NCBI GenBank assembly: GCA_963846855.1
Contig: CAWJXK010000008.1
Coordinates: 496,001-560,000 of the forward strand
Direction of reading: 5' to 3'
From: CAIWHR01 sp963846855
GTDB taxonomy: Bacteria; Pseudomonadota; Gammaproteobacteria; Burkholderiales; Casimicrobiaceae
DNA length: 64,000 bases
Both the position numbers and the translations under genes were made by a program. Position 1 is the first letter of the stretch, and each line of letters starts with the position of its first letter. The notes under the pieces are model-generated. The model ran no database searches. It was not told where the DNA came from and saw only the letters and a program-made list of their open reading frames with translations. Shown here piece after piece: positions 19,213 through 28,327 of this stretch.

Positions 19213-20341
19213 TCACTTGCCCTTCTCGCCGCCCTGCGGCTCGTTCTTGTCCTGCTTCTGCTTCGGTTCCTTGTCGGGCTTGGCTTGCGAAGGCTTGTCA
19301 TGGCCTTGCGCCTTCGGTGCCTGCTGCTGAGGCTTGGCCGCCCTCTGCGGAGGTTGGCCCCGAGCTTTGGTTTCCTGCACCGGAGGTTTGCCTTGCGGTG
19401 CAATTTGCTGGGGCTGCGCCTTGGCGGCCTGCGGCTGATGGGGGGGCGCCGCCTGCGGAGGCTGCCCGGATTGACGCTGCGCTGCCGAGTCCTGCGTGGG
19501 TGACCTTCCTTGCTGCGTCTGCACTCGCTGTGGCAGCGGCGTCGCGCCGGTTTGCTGCTGCGGCGCGTTGGTGGTGACAGGTCTCTGAACGTCTGCGCCA
19601 GACCTTTGCGGCGGCGGTCCGCCCGGCGTTCCCGGCGTCGCCTGCTGCAGCGAAGGCGGCCGGCTGTAGCCGCGCTGGTCAGGCTGCGGCGCGGATCTTT
19701 GCCGCGGGCGCTGCCGGCCTGGTCTGTGCAGACGGGGCGGGCGCGCTTGGCGCTTGTTGTGCCTGATAGTGCCGCTGCACTACTTCGTCTTTCGGCTGGT
19801 AGCGGTAATTCTGGCTTTGCAACTGCTGCTGCTGTTGCATCTGCGGATAACGATTGCCTGAATATTGCCGCTGGTAGACGGGCAGCGGGGCGGGCGCGGG
19901 CACGGAGCCGCGGTTCCAGTTGTCCCATCCGGTGTGTTGCTGCTGCCACGAATTGCCCCAATGGTCACCCCACCGCGGCGGAGCGTCCGAACGCCATCCG
20001 TGGAAATACACCGGCGGCCGCCGGTAATAGCGGACGGGAACGCGCAGCACGAACAGTGGTACATATTCCGGGGTCACGATCTGCCACGGCCCGTTGTACC
20101 AGGAGCTCGTGTACCAGTTGTCTCCCGCATACACCCAGTACATGCCGTCGTAGAAGAAATAGTTCGAATTCGCCTGTGGTGCGTAGTAGACAGGGTAGCC
20201 GGGTACGGGGACGAGCTGCGGATACACCGGGAAGTTGATCCCGATGCTGACGCCAGGAACCCCGATGCCGACGGTGACCTGTGCAGCTGCCGTGGTCATC
20301 GAGCAAAGGAGGATCAACAATATGAAGAGTGGTTTGCGCAT
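19213..20341 (-). CDS. Secreted YXW/WG-rich protein with Gln/Pro/Lys-rich tail, frameshifted
   Basis: The N-terminal frame (20341-19679) has a signal peptide (MRKPLFILLILLCSMTTAAA) and a domain rich in Tyr, Trp and Pro with phrases such as NYFFYDGMYWVYAGDNWY, VPVRYYRRPP and WGDHWGNSW, followed by a Gln-rich linker. A second frame (about 19750-19213) carries the low-complexity Gln/Pro/Lys tail ending QGGEKGK. Family members known from Burkholderiales have both parts in one frame. The total of 1129 bases is one more than a multiple of three, so a single extra base between about 19690 and 19760 explains the break. AAGGA precedes the ATG. It is likely exported; function unknown. Confidence 0.65.
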
Positions 20342-20408
20342 TTTTTCTGTCCTTCGATTCCCAGTCGGCGCAACGATCGATGAAATGTGATTTGCTATCC
20401 GCGAATCT

Positions 20409-20588
20409 TCACCGGCCCGCTGCCGTTTTTCCTGCAAGTGTCGAAATCCTGGCGAACACATCCGTGGTCGCCGGTGTAGTCCTCTCGGCACCTTTCTGAC
20501 GGTCGCGCAGAACCCTCGCGAACGTCTTCTTGAGGTTTGTGTTGAAGCTCGTCGTATATTGAAACGATGGATCGAGAATCGATTTCAT
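20409..20588 (-). CDS. Small hypothetical protein MKSILDPSFQYT, 59 residues
   Basis: Read on the minus strand, the frame gives MKSILDPSFQYTTSFNTNLK, then KTFARVLRDRQKGAERTT and a basic end. The opening KSI-DPSF-YT-SF-T-L-KTFAR pattern recurs in small betaproteobacterial proteins of unknown function. A GAGG ribosome site lies eight bases before the ATG. No membrane segment is seen. The protein is soluble and basic. It precedes the frameshifted secreted protein on the same strand. Confidence 0.55.
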   Translation of the reverse strand: MKSILDPSFQYTTSFNTNLKKTFARVLRDRQKGAERTTPATTDVFARISTLAGKTAAGR

Positions 20589-20800
20589 CTGTCCTCACAC
20601 CCACCTGGTCGGTGCGCACCCGGAAACGGGCGACGGGATGTTCGAATACATGATCCAGTCACGCGCACGAACAACCTATTTGCAGGCTATAGGGAATCCT
20701 CGTTCGAGGTCCGTGCGGTGGCGCACGTGGGATTCCGGCCCGCTCCGCGCCTGCCGGGCCGGTCGTCAATGCGCGCCGACCTGACGCGCCCGACGCGTAT

Positions 20801-20959
20801 TTACAGACGTCCCAACAGGAACAGGACGAGCACGATTACGAGTACGACTCCGACGATTCCACTCGGCGCATAACCCCAGCTGCGCGCGTGCGGCCAAACA
20901 GGAATGACGCCGATGAGAATCAGGATCAGGACAATCAGCAGAATGGTGCCAATACTCAT
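20801..20959 (-). CDS. DUF3309 family small membrane protein (copy 1)
   Basis: Read on the minus strand as a 52-residue protein: a first helix MSIGTILLIVLILILIGV, the loop IPVWPHARSWGYAPSG, then a second hydrophobic helix ending FLLGRL. This is the DUF3309 pattern (WPHxxxWGYxPSG). It is about four-fifths identical to the copy at 25712-25870, so the two are duplicates. No function is established for the family; neighbours are stress-type envelope proteins. Confidence 0.75.
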   Translation of the reverse strand: MSIGTILLIVLILILIGVIPVWPHARSWGYAPSGIVGVVLVIVLVLFLLGRL

Positions 20960-21236
20960 GACTTGCTCCCTTGTTATTGACCGTCGCCGCTTCGCGGGCG
21001 GCGCCGAATCCCCTCAAAACGACCGGACACGAATCCGGCTGCCGAGTTGAGATGCACAACAAGCATAGACGGGGGAGGCGCTCCATATATGTACGCCAGC
21101 GCACGCAAGCGCGCGTTTCCGCCCTTCGATCTGGTCCGATCTCCCGCCGTTTGATCTTCCTCAAAGATTTCGGGGCCGACGGGAAGTTGACTCGCTCGAA
21201 TTCGGGCACCCCTGATCTTCCTGTCGCCCTGCACGC

Positions 21237-21539
21237 ATGCCCAGACTGCTGCTCATCAAATCCCGTTTCCCGGAGAGTTACTGGAGTTTCAAATGGGCGG
21301 TGGACGAGATTCTCCCGGGGAAGCGTGCGATCAATCCGCCGCTGGGTCTCGCCACATTGGCCGCGCTGTGCCCACCGCACTGGCAGGGCGAGATCGTCGA
21401 CCAGAACGTCGAATCGATACCGCTCGCGCCGCGAGCCGACATCGTCGGCATACGCGGCATGGGCGTTCAGTCCTGGCGCCAGAGCGAACTGCTTGCCTAC
21501 GCAGGCTCGGCCTGGGTTGGTGCTTGCTTGTCAATTTGA
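21237..21539 (+). pseudogene. Truncated B12-binding radical SAM protein (N-terminal fragment)
   Basis: The 100-residue frame begins MPRLLLIKSRFPESYWSFKW and continues with PPLGLATLAALCPPHW and ADIVGIRGMGVQ. This is the cobalamin-binding Rossmann-like N-terminus of large radical SAM proteins (usually about 450-500 residues). It is cut after about 88 family residues and ends in a short unrelated tail and TGA. The radical SAM CxxxCxxC domain is absent. A palindrome TGTCAA-T-TTGACA overlaps the truncated end, and the next gene starts 63 bases downstream. A deletion probably removed the catalytic part. Confidence 0.65.
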
Positions 21540-21602
21540 CAGTATCATCGCGATGGTGATGAGGCCAGATCACGCAACACGGCACAAGGAAATGAGAACC
21601 GC

Positions 21603-22163
21603 ATGAGTCCGACGGAGGGGTCCTATTCTCAGGCAAGAGTCCAGACGGTCGCGCGCGAGACGACCGACGCGCGCCCGCCGTCCGCGTGGACCCTCCGGCG
21701 CTTGCGTCACACGGCCCGCTATCTGCGGGCATTGGTGTGGACGATCGTCGTCAATCCGGAAGTGATGTGGCGCGACCCGGAAAGAACAATCCTCCGGGGC
21801 AAGATTCGACGGGCGGCCATCTGTTGCGTTCCCGGCCTTGCCTTGCGCCTGAAGCGCAGGCACCGCGTGACGGGAGGATGCAACTCATGCGGCGCGAGCT
21901 GCAACCTCCTCCTGAAATGCCCGCACTGGAATGAAACGTCGCGGCTTTGCTCGATATACGACGATCGGCCGATGGCGTGCCGCCTGTTTCCGATCACGCC
22001 GGCAGACCTGCGGGACCGGGATCTCGCGTCGAGAGGAACGCGATGCGGGTACTCGTTCGCCGCGGACGACTTTCCCGGTGCACGCGTGCCACTCCGAAAA
22101 CCTTTGATACCTTTGCAGCAAGTATCCGCGCGGCTCCAACGCAAATCGACCGAACCTCCGTAA
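21603..22163 (+). CDS. YkgJ-type cysteine-cluster protein (Zn/Fe-chelating domain)
   Basis: A 186-residue protein. After a basic, partly hydrophobic N-terminal region, residues about 90-150 hold the cluster GCNSCGASCNLLLKCP, then CSIYDDRPMACRLFP and DLRDRD. This is the pattern of the YkgJ/flagellin N-methylase-like domain, thought to chelate iron or zinc. The substrate is unknown. A ribosome site AAGGAAATGAGA precedes the ATG. It follows the truncated radical SAM gene, and the two may have been co-transcribed. Confidence 0.7.
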   Translation: MSPTEGSYSQARVQTVARETTDARPPSAWTLRRLRHTARYLRALVWTIVVNPEVMWRDPERTILRGKIRRAAICCVPGLALRLKRRHRVTGGCNSCGASCNLLLKCPHWNETSRLCSIYDDRPMACRLFPITPADLRDRDLASRGTRCGYSFAADDFPGARVPLRKPLIPLQQVSARLQRKSTEPP

Positions 22164-22313
22164 CCTTCGAAGCCCTGCTTTTGGCTAGCCGCACGACAGT
22201 CGCCGCCCCGCGCTTCGCCATCTTTGGACGCATTGCCGTATTCGCCGTCGGGCGCTTGGCTGATCGTGCGCGGCGCCAGGCCGTGTCGACGCCGGAGGGT
22301 TTTTGCCGGCAGG

Positions 22314-22952
22314 CTACGCCGGCGGCCGCTGCAATGCGCTGCGCCGCAGAATCTCGGCTCTGATCTCGCCGAACTGCTTCTGCGTTTCCGACCTGATCAG
22401 CGCCGGACCGATGACCGGAGGAATCCACAAGGTCGGCTGATAGCGACCCGCGTTGACGATGTGGACGCGACCGTCGACTTCCGCAATTCGCGTCGTGAAT
22501 ACGGAAGCCTTCATGTCGCCGCTGATCAGGCGCGAGCGAATCTCATGGTAGGGCACCAGCTCGATTTCCCGGACATTGTCGAACGACATCGACAGGAAGC
22601 TGCGCCATACCTTGCCACTCTGGTGGACGCGCAGCACGTTGCCCGCCTGGGATTCGATGCGGCTGTGGTCGAGATTCGAGATGAACTGCGCCATGTGGCC
22701 GTAATCCGTGAGGACGTCCCACACGACCGGTGACGGCGCGTCGACCGGACAATCGACGTCTACGAAGATGTCCTGGCCGTCCTTGCGCACCTGGACCAGG
22801 ATGTCGTCATTGACGCTCGCGGCCATGGCGCACGCGGGCAGCCACGCCAGCGCGAGCACAGCCAGCGTCCTGGCTGCAACCCGTTTTCCAGCTAAGAGGC
22901 GCGCGGCTTTCGCCACACCGGGCGTGGCAGGTGCGCATGAGGGTCCCGCCAA
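22314..22952 (-). CDS. SRPBCC family (polyketide cyclase/START-like) exported protein
   Basis: About 212 residues. A signal peptide (VAARTLAVLALAWLPACAMA) precedes a SRPBCC fold with FVDVDCPVDAPSPVVWDVLT, DYGHMAQFISNL and a long C-terminal helix ending near QFGEIRAEILRR. Such domains bind hydrophobic ligands in a deep cavity. The first start codon is TTG at 22952; an in-frame GTG at 22916 would give a more typical signal peptide. It lies 30 bases downstream of the phospholipase D gene on the same strand, suggesting a lipid-related operon. Confidence 0.7.
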   Translation of the reverse strand: MAGPSCAPATPGVAKAARLLAGKRVAARTLAVLALAWLPACAMAASVNDDILVQVRKDGQDIFVDVDCPVDAPSPVVWDVLTDYGHMAQFISNLDHSRIESQAGNVLRVHQSGKVWRSFLSMSFDNVREIELVPYHEIRSRLISGDMKASVFTTRIAEVDGRVHIVNAGRYQPTLWIPPVIGPALIRSETQKQFGEIRAEILRRSALQRPPA

Positions 22953-22982
22953 TCGTGTCTCCGACGATCGTATGGATGATGG

Positions 22983-24671
22983 TTAAAGCAGTTCGTCGAG
23001 GGGGAGGAACGAGTACATGTCGACCTTCAGTCGCTGCCAGAAGGTCACCGCAGGCTCGGTATGATACTCGACCGGCTTTCCATCCTCGAGCGTTTGCCAC
23101 ATGACGTTGCGCCGGCCGATGCCGTCGGGTTTATCGAGCAGCAGCACATAGCTGTTGGTGGGCTGCGCGATTTCGGCGAAGCGAGCCGCGATCTGGCGTG
23201 CGAGCTCGGGGCTGTCGATGATCAGGCCGATTTCCGTGTTGATGTGCAGCGACCGCTGGTCGAGATTCATCGATCCGACGAACACGCGCTCGCGATCGAA
23301 CACGAACACCTTCGCATGCAGCGCATACCGGCCCGAGCTCGGCGATTTCAGTTGATGTCGTTCGTCGATCGGCGCTCCCGGGATCGGGCGGACTTCATAG
23401 AGCTCGACGCCCATTTCCAGCAGCGGCACCCGGTAGGCCTGATAGCCGGAGTGAACGATGGACATGTCCGTCGATGCGAGCGAATTGGTGAGTATCCGGA
23501 CTTTCACATCACGCTCGCGCAAGTCGCCAAGAAATTTCATCCCGCCCGGTCCCGGCACGAGATACGGTGACACGATGATCAACTCGGTCTTGACCTGCTT
23601 CGCCACTTCGCCGAGACGCTTGCGCAGCAGGCGTCCGCCTTGTTCGCCATCCTCGACCTTGGCCTTCTCCGGGCTGTCGTAGACGACCTCCGCCTTCGCC
23701 CAGACGAGCGAAGACTGGCCGCTCAGCATTGCCGCCAGCGGCTCGCCGGCCGTCAGCCTGCGCATGTACGGTGCGTCGGCTTCGATCATCTTCGCGTGGT
23801 GGGTGGCGAGCACCCCTCGGTAGGCGACCAGGTCCTCGGCGCTGGGCTTGCCCTCCGCAAGCGCCTCGATCGGGATCGCCATCGGACTGTTCCAGAAGGC
23901 ATCGAAGCTCTTCGATACCTGATTGACGATCGGGCCCGCCGTGATGACATCGTAGTCGCCAAATTCGAAGTCGCGCCCGCCCTGGAAATACTCGTCACCG
24001 ACATTGCGGCCGCCGACGATGCCGATCTCGTTGTCGACGACGATGAGCTTGTTGTGCATCCGGTAGTTGAGCCGCCCCGCATCGCCCGCGTACTCGGCGA
24101 CGTGAAGGAAATCCACGGCGCCACGGTAGGCAAACGGATTGAACAGGCGCAACTCGACATTCGGATACCCGGCGAGTGTCCGGATCTGCGCGTCGCGGCC
24201 GAACGAGCCGGCGTCGTCGAGCAGCACGCGAACCCTGACGCCACGATCCGCCGCCTCGAGCAGCGCCTCAATCAGCAGTTGGCCGGTGTCGTCGCTCTGG
24301 ATGAGAAAGTACTCGACGTCCAGCGTGCGCGTGGCCGCCTGAGCCATTTCCATTCGGAGCAGGAAGCTGTCGATGCCTACCGGCAGCAGCTTGAACCCGG
24401 ATGTCCCGGGGTGCAGGGCCTTGCCCGCGGCCAATTGCTGCCCGATGCGCGATTGCTCGGGCCGTACGAGCGCGGTCGATGCGGTCTTCGGATAATCCGA
24501 GCCGGGCGGCAGCGACGCACAGCCGGCCAAAACGAGCACGACACCGCCCGCAAGCAGCATCGCGCTCGACCTGAGCCCGCGGACGGCCTCGCGAGAGGTG
24601 CGCAGAAGATCGTTGCCGACCCGCAGCCGCGCCGCGAAGCCGGCAACGCACTGGTGCGTGAACCCCATCAT
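22983..24671 (-). CDS. Phospholipase D family protein / cardiolipin synthase-like lipoprotein
   Basis: About 562 residues with two HKD motifs: HNKLIVVDNEIGIVGGRN in the first half and HAKVFVFDRERVFVGSMN in the second, plus the NLDQRSLHINTEIGL stretch of cardiolipin synthase C-like proteins. It probably exchanges phosphatidyl groups at the cell envelope. A lipobox LAGC follows a hydrophobic segment (AMLLAGGVVLVLAGC), so it is likely a lipoprotein. ATG 24671 overlaps the DUF3096 stop (ATGA) and suggests coupling; ATG 24560, just before the hydrophobic segment, is an alternative start. Confidence 0.8.
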   Translation of the reverse strand: MMGFTHQCVAGFAARLRVGNDLLRTSREAVRGLRSSAMLLAGGVVLVLAGCASLPPGSDYPKTASTALVRPEQSRIGQQLAAGKALHPGTSGFKLLPVGIDSFLLRMEMAQAATRTLDVEYFLIQSDDTGQLLIEALLEAADRGVRVRVLLDDAGSFGRDAQIRTLAGYPNVELRLFNPFAYRGAVDFLHVAEYAGDAGRLNYRMHNKLIVVDNEIGIVGGRNVGDEYFQGGRDFEFGDYDVITAGPIVNQVSKSFDAFWNSPMAIPIEALAEGKPSAEDLVAYRGVLATHHAKMIEADAPYMRRLTAGEPLAAMLSGQSSLVWAKAEVVYDSPEKAKVEDGEQGGRLLRKRLGEVAKQVKTELIIVSPYLVPGPGGMKFLGDLRERDVKVRILTNSLASTDMSIVHSGYQAYRVPLLEMGVELYEVRPIPGAPIDERHQLKSPSSGRYALHAKVFVFDRERVFVGSMNLDQRSLHINTEIGLIIDSPELARQIAARFAEIAQPTNSYVLLLDKPDGIGRRNVMWQTLEDGKPVEYHTEPAVTFWQRLKVDMYSFLPLDELL

Positions 24672-24823
24672 CTCAGATGGAAGTTCCCGCCGCCGAACAA
24701 TCCGATGAGTCCGATGGCGATCAGATAGATCGCGACGATGTAGTTCAGCATCCGCGGCACGATGAGTATCAGGATGCCGGCAAGCAATGAGATGATCGGA
24801 GCAAGACTCAGGGTGAGGTTCAT
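24668..24823 (-). CDS. DUF3096 family small membrane protein
   Basis: A 51-residue protein beginning MNLTLSLAPIISLLAGILIL and ending in GLIGLFGGGNFHLR. The Asn-x-Thr-x-Ser-Leu start, PRMLNYIVAIYLI core and Gly-rich end fit DUF3096. Two membrane helices are predicted. The stop overlaps the first possible ATG of the phospholipase D gene by four bases, so they are probably co-translated. Function unknown. Confidence 0.75.
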   Translation of the reverse strand: MNLTLSLAPIISLLAGILILIVPRMLNYIVAIYLIAIGLIGLFGGGNFHLR

Positions 24824-24915
24824 CGCAGATTCCCATAGCAAGTGTTGGCAAGGCATCAATCATTGTGGCGCCGCGACGCCGGCGCCACATGGCAGCCACG
24901 ACTGCATAGCGGAAA

Positions 24916-25074
24916 TCACATCTTCTTCTGCACTTCCCTGGCTTCGCCCTGCACCTTCTGGCCGCCGCGTTCGATATCCTGTCCTGCGCCGGCCACCGTG
25001 TTGCATCCCGTAACCGTGACCAGCGAACCCAGTATTCCCAGCATTGCCAACACCGCCAGCATTTTGTGCATCAT
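24916..25074 (-). CDS. Entericidin A/B family lipoprotein
   Basis: A 52-residue lipoprotein with signal MMHKMLAVLAMLGILGSLVT and lipobox VTGCNT, then the entericidin-like mature part TVAGAGQDIERGGQKVQGEA. Entericidins are small stress-induced lipoproteins with a toxin/antidote proposal in E. coli. AAGGAG lies upstream of the ATG; a second in-frame ATG follows directly. It sits between the DUF3096 and BON genes on the same strand. Confidence 0.8.
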   Translation of the reverse strand: MMHKMLAVLAMLGILGSLVTVTGCNTVAGAGQDIERGGQKVQGEAREVQKKM

Positions 25075-25341
25075 GATGGATCTCCTTGTAAGCGCGCTTC
25101 TCGAGAGGAAGTCCGCTTCGGTGGAAGATGCGCCTGCAAGCGGGCAGCGTCTGTTCGGTGGCGAACGTGTGGCACGGTCGCCGCGCAAGGCCTGTGAGGT
25201 GGCCATGCGAGGCGCGCCTGCATCGCGGCGACGAATAAAAAACGAGGCGCCTTCGCGCCCCGTTCCTCGCCATGCATCAGCCGATCGGTGCCGAGGCACC
25301 GGCTTGAGGCCGGGACATCTGCGCCGCGTTCGAGCCGGCGA

Positions 25342-25671
25342 CTATTTGTCCTTCTGGACCTTGAGCTCGCTGTGGACCGACTTGACGCCCTCGGTGTTCT
25401 TCGCGATCGCGACGGCTTGATTCACTTCTTCCTGCGTGTTGGCCGTGCCGCTCATCCAGACGATGCCGTTCTTGTCCGTGTCGACCGAGACATGCTTCAT
25501 GCTGCCGGGATGGTCCGCGGCCAGCTTCGCCTTGATCTTCGTCGTGATGACCGAATCCTTGACGTAGCTTTCGGGCTTGTTGCGGTCCGCGTCCGAATCT
25601 ACCGCAAGGGCGGCGACCGGGGCGAGCATCGATCCGATTACAAAACAGGTTGTCGCGAGTTTGTGATTCAT
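25342..25671 (-). CDS. BON domain periplasmic protein (OsmY-like)
   Basis: A 109-residue protein with a signal peptide (MNHKLATTCFVIGSMLAPVA) and one BON domain: ESYVKDSVITTKIKAKLAAD, the VDTDKNGIVWMSGTANTQEE strand-turn and a final helix with VKSVHSELKV. BON domains bind phospholipid, and OsmY-like proteins respond to osmotic stress. A GGAG site precedes the ATG. It is in line with DUF3309 copy 2 upstream. Confidence 0.85.
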   Translation of the reverse strand: MNHKLATTCFVIGSMLAPVAALAVDSDADRNKPESYVKDSVITTKIKAKLAADHPGSMKHVSVDTDKNGIVWMSGTANTQEEVNQAVAIAKNTEGVKSVHSELKVQKDK

Positions 25672-25711
25672 TGTTGACTCCTAGCAATTGTTCCGCCGTC
25701 ACGGCGCGGTG

Positions 25712-25870
25712 TTACAGGCGCCCCATGAGGAACAGGACGATGATGACCAGCAGTACTACGCCGACGATGCCGCTCGGGCCATAGCCCCAACTCGATGCGT
25801 GCGGCCACACGGGCAGGACGCCGACGAGAATCAGGATCAGTACGACCAGAAGAATGGTGCCAATGCTCAT
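25712..25870 (-). CDS. DUF3309 family small membrane protein (copy 2)
   Basis: A 52-residue two-helix protein, MSIGTILLVVLILILVGV then LPVWPHASSWGYGPSGIVG and a second helix ending FLMGRL. It keeps the WPHxxSWGYxPSG loop of DUF3309 and is a close paralogue of 20801-20959. A GGAG ribosome site precedes the ATG. The gene lies between CsbD and BON genes on the same strand; function unknown. Confidence 0.8.
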   Translation of the reverse strand: MSIGTILLVVLILILVGVLPVWPHASSWGYGPSGIVGVVLLVIIVLFLMGRL

Positions 25871-25997
25871 GATCCGCTCCTTGTTGTGTTCCCCGTTGCT
25901 GGCAACTCGGGACGTGCGGGAGAATGCAGTGACAGGGTGGACGAAGCTGCGCATCGGGTCTGTGCGCCACCGAACCTTCTAATCAGACGGGCAACGG

Positions 25998-26222
25998 CTA
26001 TGCCGGAATCTTCGGCTCGTAGTCCTTGTGGAGCTGTTCGAATGCCTTGAGCTGCAGCTCGGCCTGATCCTTGGTGATGCCGTAGGCTTCCTGGATCTTT
26101 CCGGACAGCTGTTCGCGCTTGCCGGCGATGGTGTCGAGATTGTCGTCGGTGAGCTTGCCCCACTTCTCCTTCACGTGGCCTTTGAACTGCTTCCAGTTTC
26201 CTTCGATCACATCCCAGTTCAT
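25998..26222 (-). CDS. CsbD family stress protein
   Basis: A 74-residue protein starting MNWDVIEGNWKQFKGHVKEK and continuing with WGKLTDDNLDTIAGKREQL and IQEAYGITKDQAE, the full CsbD signature. CsbD proteins are abundant, soluble, helical and induced by general stress; their biochemical role is unknown. ATG 26222 matches family starts; an upstream in-frame ATG at 26237 would add five residues. Confidence 0.9.
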   Translation of the reverse strand: MNWDVIEGNWKQFKGHVKEKWGKLTDDNLDTIAGKREQLSGKIQEAYGITKDQAELQLKAFEQLHKDYEPKIPA

Positions 26223-26556
26223 GGTGTTTCCCTTCATGGGTGAAGCCGGCGGCGAGATTGCCGGCGGCGGCAGAGTTCTTCAGCGCAGGAATTCACGTCC
26301 AGCCGTGCGGCACGCCCGATGCTCGCCAGGATTGATGTGCAAACAGACGTTACGGGCTTCCGGCGGCGACTGCCACTCGATGAGATTCAGCGCGTGACTG
26401 TGCAGCACAGGATGGCGGCGGCGGCGTTTGCGGTCGGTACGGTGACGCACGGAGGTGATTTCCGGCACGTCCCCCGATGCGAAGGCGCCGCAAGCGCCAG
26501 CCGCGGCCCTCTGTTCGGTGCCGGACATGGAGCGGCAAAGGGTCTAGAATGCCTCC
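26223..26556. other. Intergenic region upstream of Crp/Fnr gene 1
   Basis: The 334-base gap separates divergent genes (CsbD and the first Crp/Fnr regulator). A minus-strand frame ending at 26280 could encode 62-82 residues, rich in Arg and His, but has no recognisable family or good ribosome site. No convincing promoter or operator was seen. Confidence 0.3.
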
Positions 26557-27348
26557 ATGTCATCCGTCAAGCCGGTCCGCGGCGCAACGCAAGGGCCGCC
26601 AGCGCCCGCCAATGGAACATTGGCCGGGTCTGCCCGCGTGAATCACAGTCCTCATCAGAACCATCTGCTCGACGCACTCCCGAAGCGAGACTACGACCGG
26701 ATCGCGCCCCACCTGGAGCTGATTCCGATGCCGCTGGGAGAGGTTCTCTACGAGCCCGGGATCAAGCTGCATTACGTTTATTTCCCCACGACCTCGATCG
26801 TTTCGCTGCTCTACGTCATGGAGGACGGCGCGTCGGCCGAGATTGCCATTGTCGGCAACGAAGGCATGCTCGGCATCTCGCTGTTCATGGGGGGCGACAC
26901 CACGCCCAGCAATGCGGTGGTGCAAAGTGCGGGGCACGCCTTCCGGCTCAAGGCCCAATTGCTGAAGGACGAGTTCGGGCGATTCGGTCCGACGATGGAG
27001 CTGCTGCTCCGCTACACGCAGGCGCTTATCACGCAGATGGCACAGACCGCGGTATGCAACCGACACCACTCGGTCGACCAGCAATTGTGCCGCTGGCTGC
27101 TGCTGAGCCTCGATCGGCTTGCCTCGAACGAGCTCACCATGACGCAGGAGCTGATCGCCAACATGCTCGGCGTGCGCCGCGAAGGCGTCACCGAGGCCGC
27201 CGGAACGCTGCAGGCCGATGGGTTGATTCGATATCAGCGCGGCAAGATCACGGTGCTCGACCGCCAGCGGCTGGAGGCGCGGTCCTGCGAGTGCTACCAG
27301 GTCGTCAAGACCGAGTTCGACCGGCTCCTTCCTTACGCGCCTGCATAG
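26557..27348 (+). CDS. Crp/Fnr family transcriptional regulator 1
   Basis: A 263-residue regulator. Residues about 35-165 form the cyclic-nucleotide-binding-type beta roll (LPLGEVLYEPG-like strand, FPTTSIVSLLYVMEDG, EIAIVGNEGMLG). Residues about 185-250 form the winged helix with the recognition helix in MTQELIANMLGVRREGVTEA. The N-terminal Cys cluster of oxygen-sensing FNR is absent, so it is not a classical Fe-S FNR; a C-terminal CECY is present. It belongs to the FixK-like/unknown-ligand branch common in Burkholderiales. A paralogue follows 211 bases downstream. Confidence 0.85.
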   Translation: MSSVKPVRGATQGPPAPANGTLAGSARVNHSPHQNHLLDALPKRDYDRIAPHLELIPMPLGEVLYEPGIKLHYVYFPTTSIVSLLYVMEDGASAEIAIVGNEGMLGISLFMGGDTTPSNAVVQSAGHAFRLKAQLLKDEFGRFGPTMELLLRYTQALITQMAQTAVCNRHHSVDQQLCRWLLLSLDRLASNELTMTQELIANMLGVRREGVTEAAGTLQADGLIRYQRGKITVLDRQRLEARSCECYQVVKTEFDRLLPYAPA

Positions 27349-27559
27349 GCCGCCAAGCGGGATTGCTGTCGCGGCGCAAGCCGCGCCCCACCGCCTTCGC
27401 ATCTGTGTGCGCCAGCGCGCAGACGAAATTCCCCGATTCGCCCACCCTTGCTTCCATCGCGACCCTCGAGCCCGCTCCGGCGGACATCGAGCGTCGATGC
27501 CGTGACCGAATGGCCGTGCACAGACCGTTCGGATTGCCCAGTTTTCAAGGAAGATCCTG

Positions 27560-28267
27560 GTGCCATCGATTCAACGTACTGCTACCGTCAATCGACTGCT
27601 CGACGCACTGCCGAGCAACGAGCGGAGACGCGTGCTGGCGGAATGCGAGACGGTCGAGCTCGCGGTTGGCGATGTCCTGTGCGTAGCCGGGGAGCGCGTC
27701 ACGCATGCGTATTTCCCCGTCCGCAGCCTGATTTCGCTCGTCATGCCGATCGACGACTCGTCGCATCTCGAAGTCGGGATGATCGGAAACGAGGGAATGT
27801 TCGGAGTCCCGCTCGCGCTCGGGATGGACGTTTCACGAGTGCACGTCGTCGTGCAGAGCGCAGGGCCGGCATTTCGAATGGCCTCCGAAACGTTCTGCAG
27901 TGAGCTCGAGCGGAGCAGCGCGCTGCGAGGCGTGATGGACCGCTACGTGTTCGTCCAGTTGAGCCAGCTGGCGCAGGCAACGGCCTGCACGCGGTTCCAC
28001 CTGGTCGAGGAGCGGCTCGCACGTTGCCTGCTGATGACGCAGGATCGCGTACATGGAAACAGCTTCCACCTCACGCAGGAGCTCCTTGCTTCCATGCTCG
28101 GCGTGCGCCGGGTCGGCGTCACGAAGGCGGCGAGCGCGCTTCAGGACCGCGGCATGATCCGCTACAGCCGGGGTGACATCACCGTTCTCGACCGGCGTGC
28201 GCTTAAGGTCGCATCCTGCGGCTGCTACAAGGCGGATCGGGAATCCTACGACCGGGCATTTGCGTAG
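27560..28267 (+). CDS. Crp/Fnr family transcriptional regulator 2
   Basis: A 235-residue paralogue of the preceding gene, with matching phrases: YFPVRSLISLVMPIDD, GMIGNEGMFGVPLALGMD, a winged helix LTQELLASMLGVRRVGVTKA and a CGCYK C-terminal motif in place of CECY. FNR-type N-terminal cysteines are lacking. Tandem copies of this type are frequent in stress or anoxia islands of Burkholderiales. Which of the pair, if either, acts at the FNR-like boxes in this window is unknown. Confidence 0.85.
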   Translation: MPSIQRTATVNRLLDALPSNERRRVLAECETVELAVGDVLCVAGERVTHAYFPVRSLISLVMPIDDSSHLEVGMIGNEGMFGVPLALGMDVSRVHVVVQSAGPAFRMASETFCSELERSSALRGVMDRYVFVQLSQLAQATACTRFHLVEERLARCLLMTQDRVHGNSFHLTQELLASMLGVRRVGVTKAASALQDRGMIRYSRGDITVLDRRALKVASCGCYKADRESYDRAFA

Positions 28268-28327
28268 ACGGTTGTTTGGCTAATTTCCCGGCCGCCCATC
28301 GCGGCGGCCCCGCAACATTCTCAGCGG

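Noticed and set aside
20395..20619. 74-residue minus-strand frame overlapping the small gene at 20409-20588
   Set aside because: The overlapping frame with the DPSFQYT pattern has the better ribosome site and protein-like composition.
21528..21564. TTGACA promoter upstream of the YkgJ gene
   Set aside because: TTGACA is present but no acceptable -10 lies at 16-18 bases; more likely part of the TGTCAA-T-TTGACA palindrome.
26280..26528. Minus-strand frame of 62-82 residues between CsbD and the Crp/Fnr gene
   Set aside because: Arg/His-rich, no family pattern and no Shine-Dalgarno; kept only as a note in the intergenic entry.
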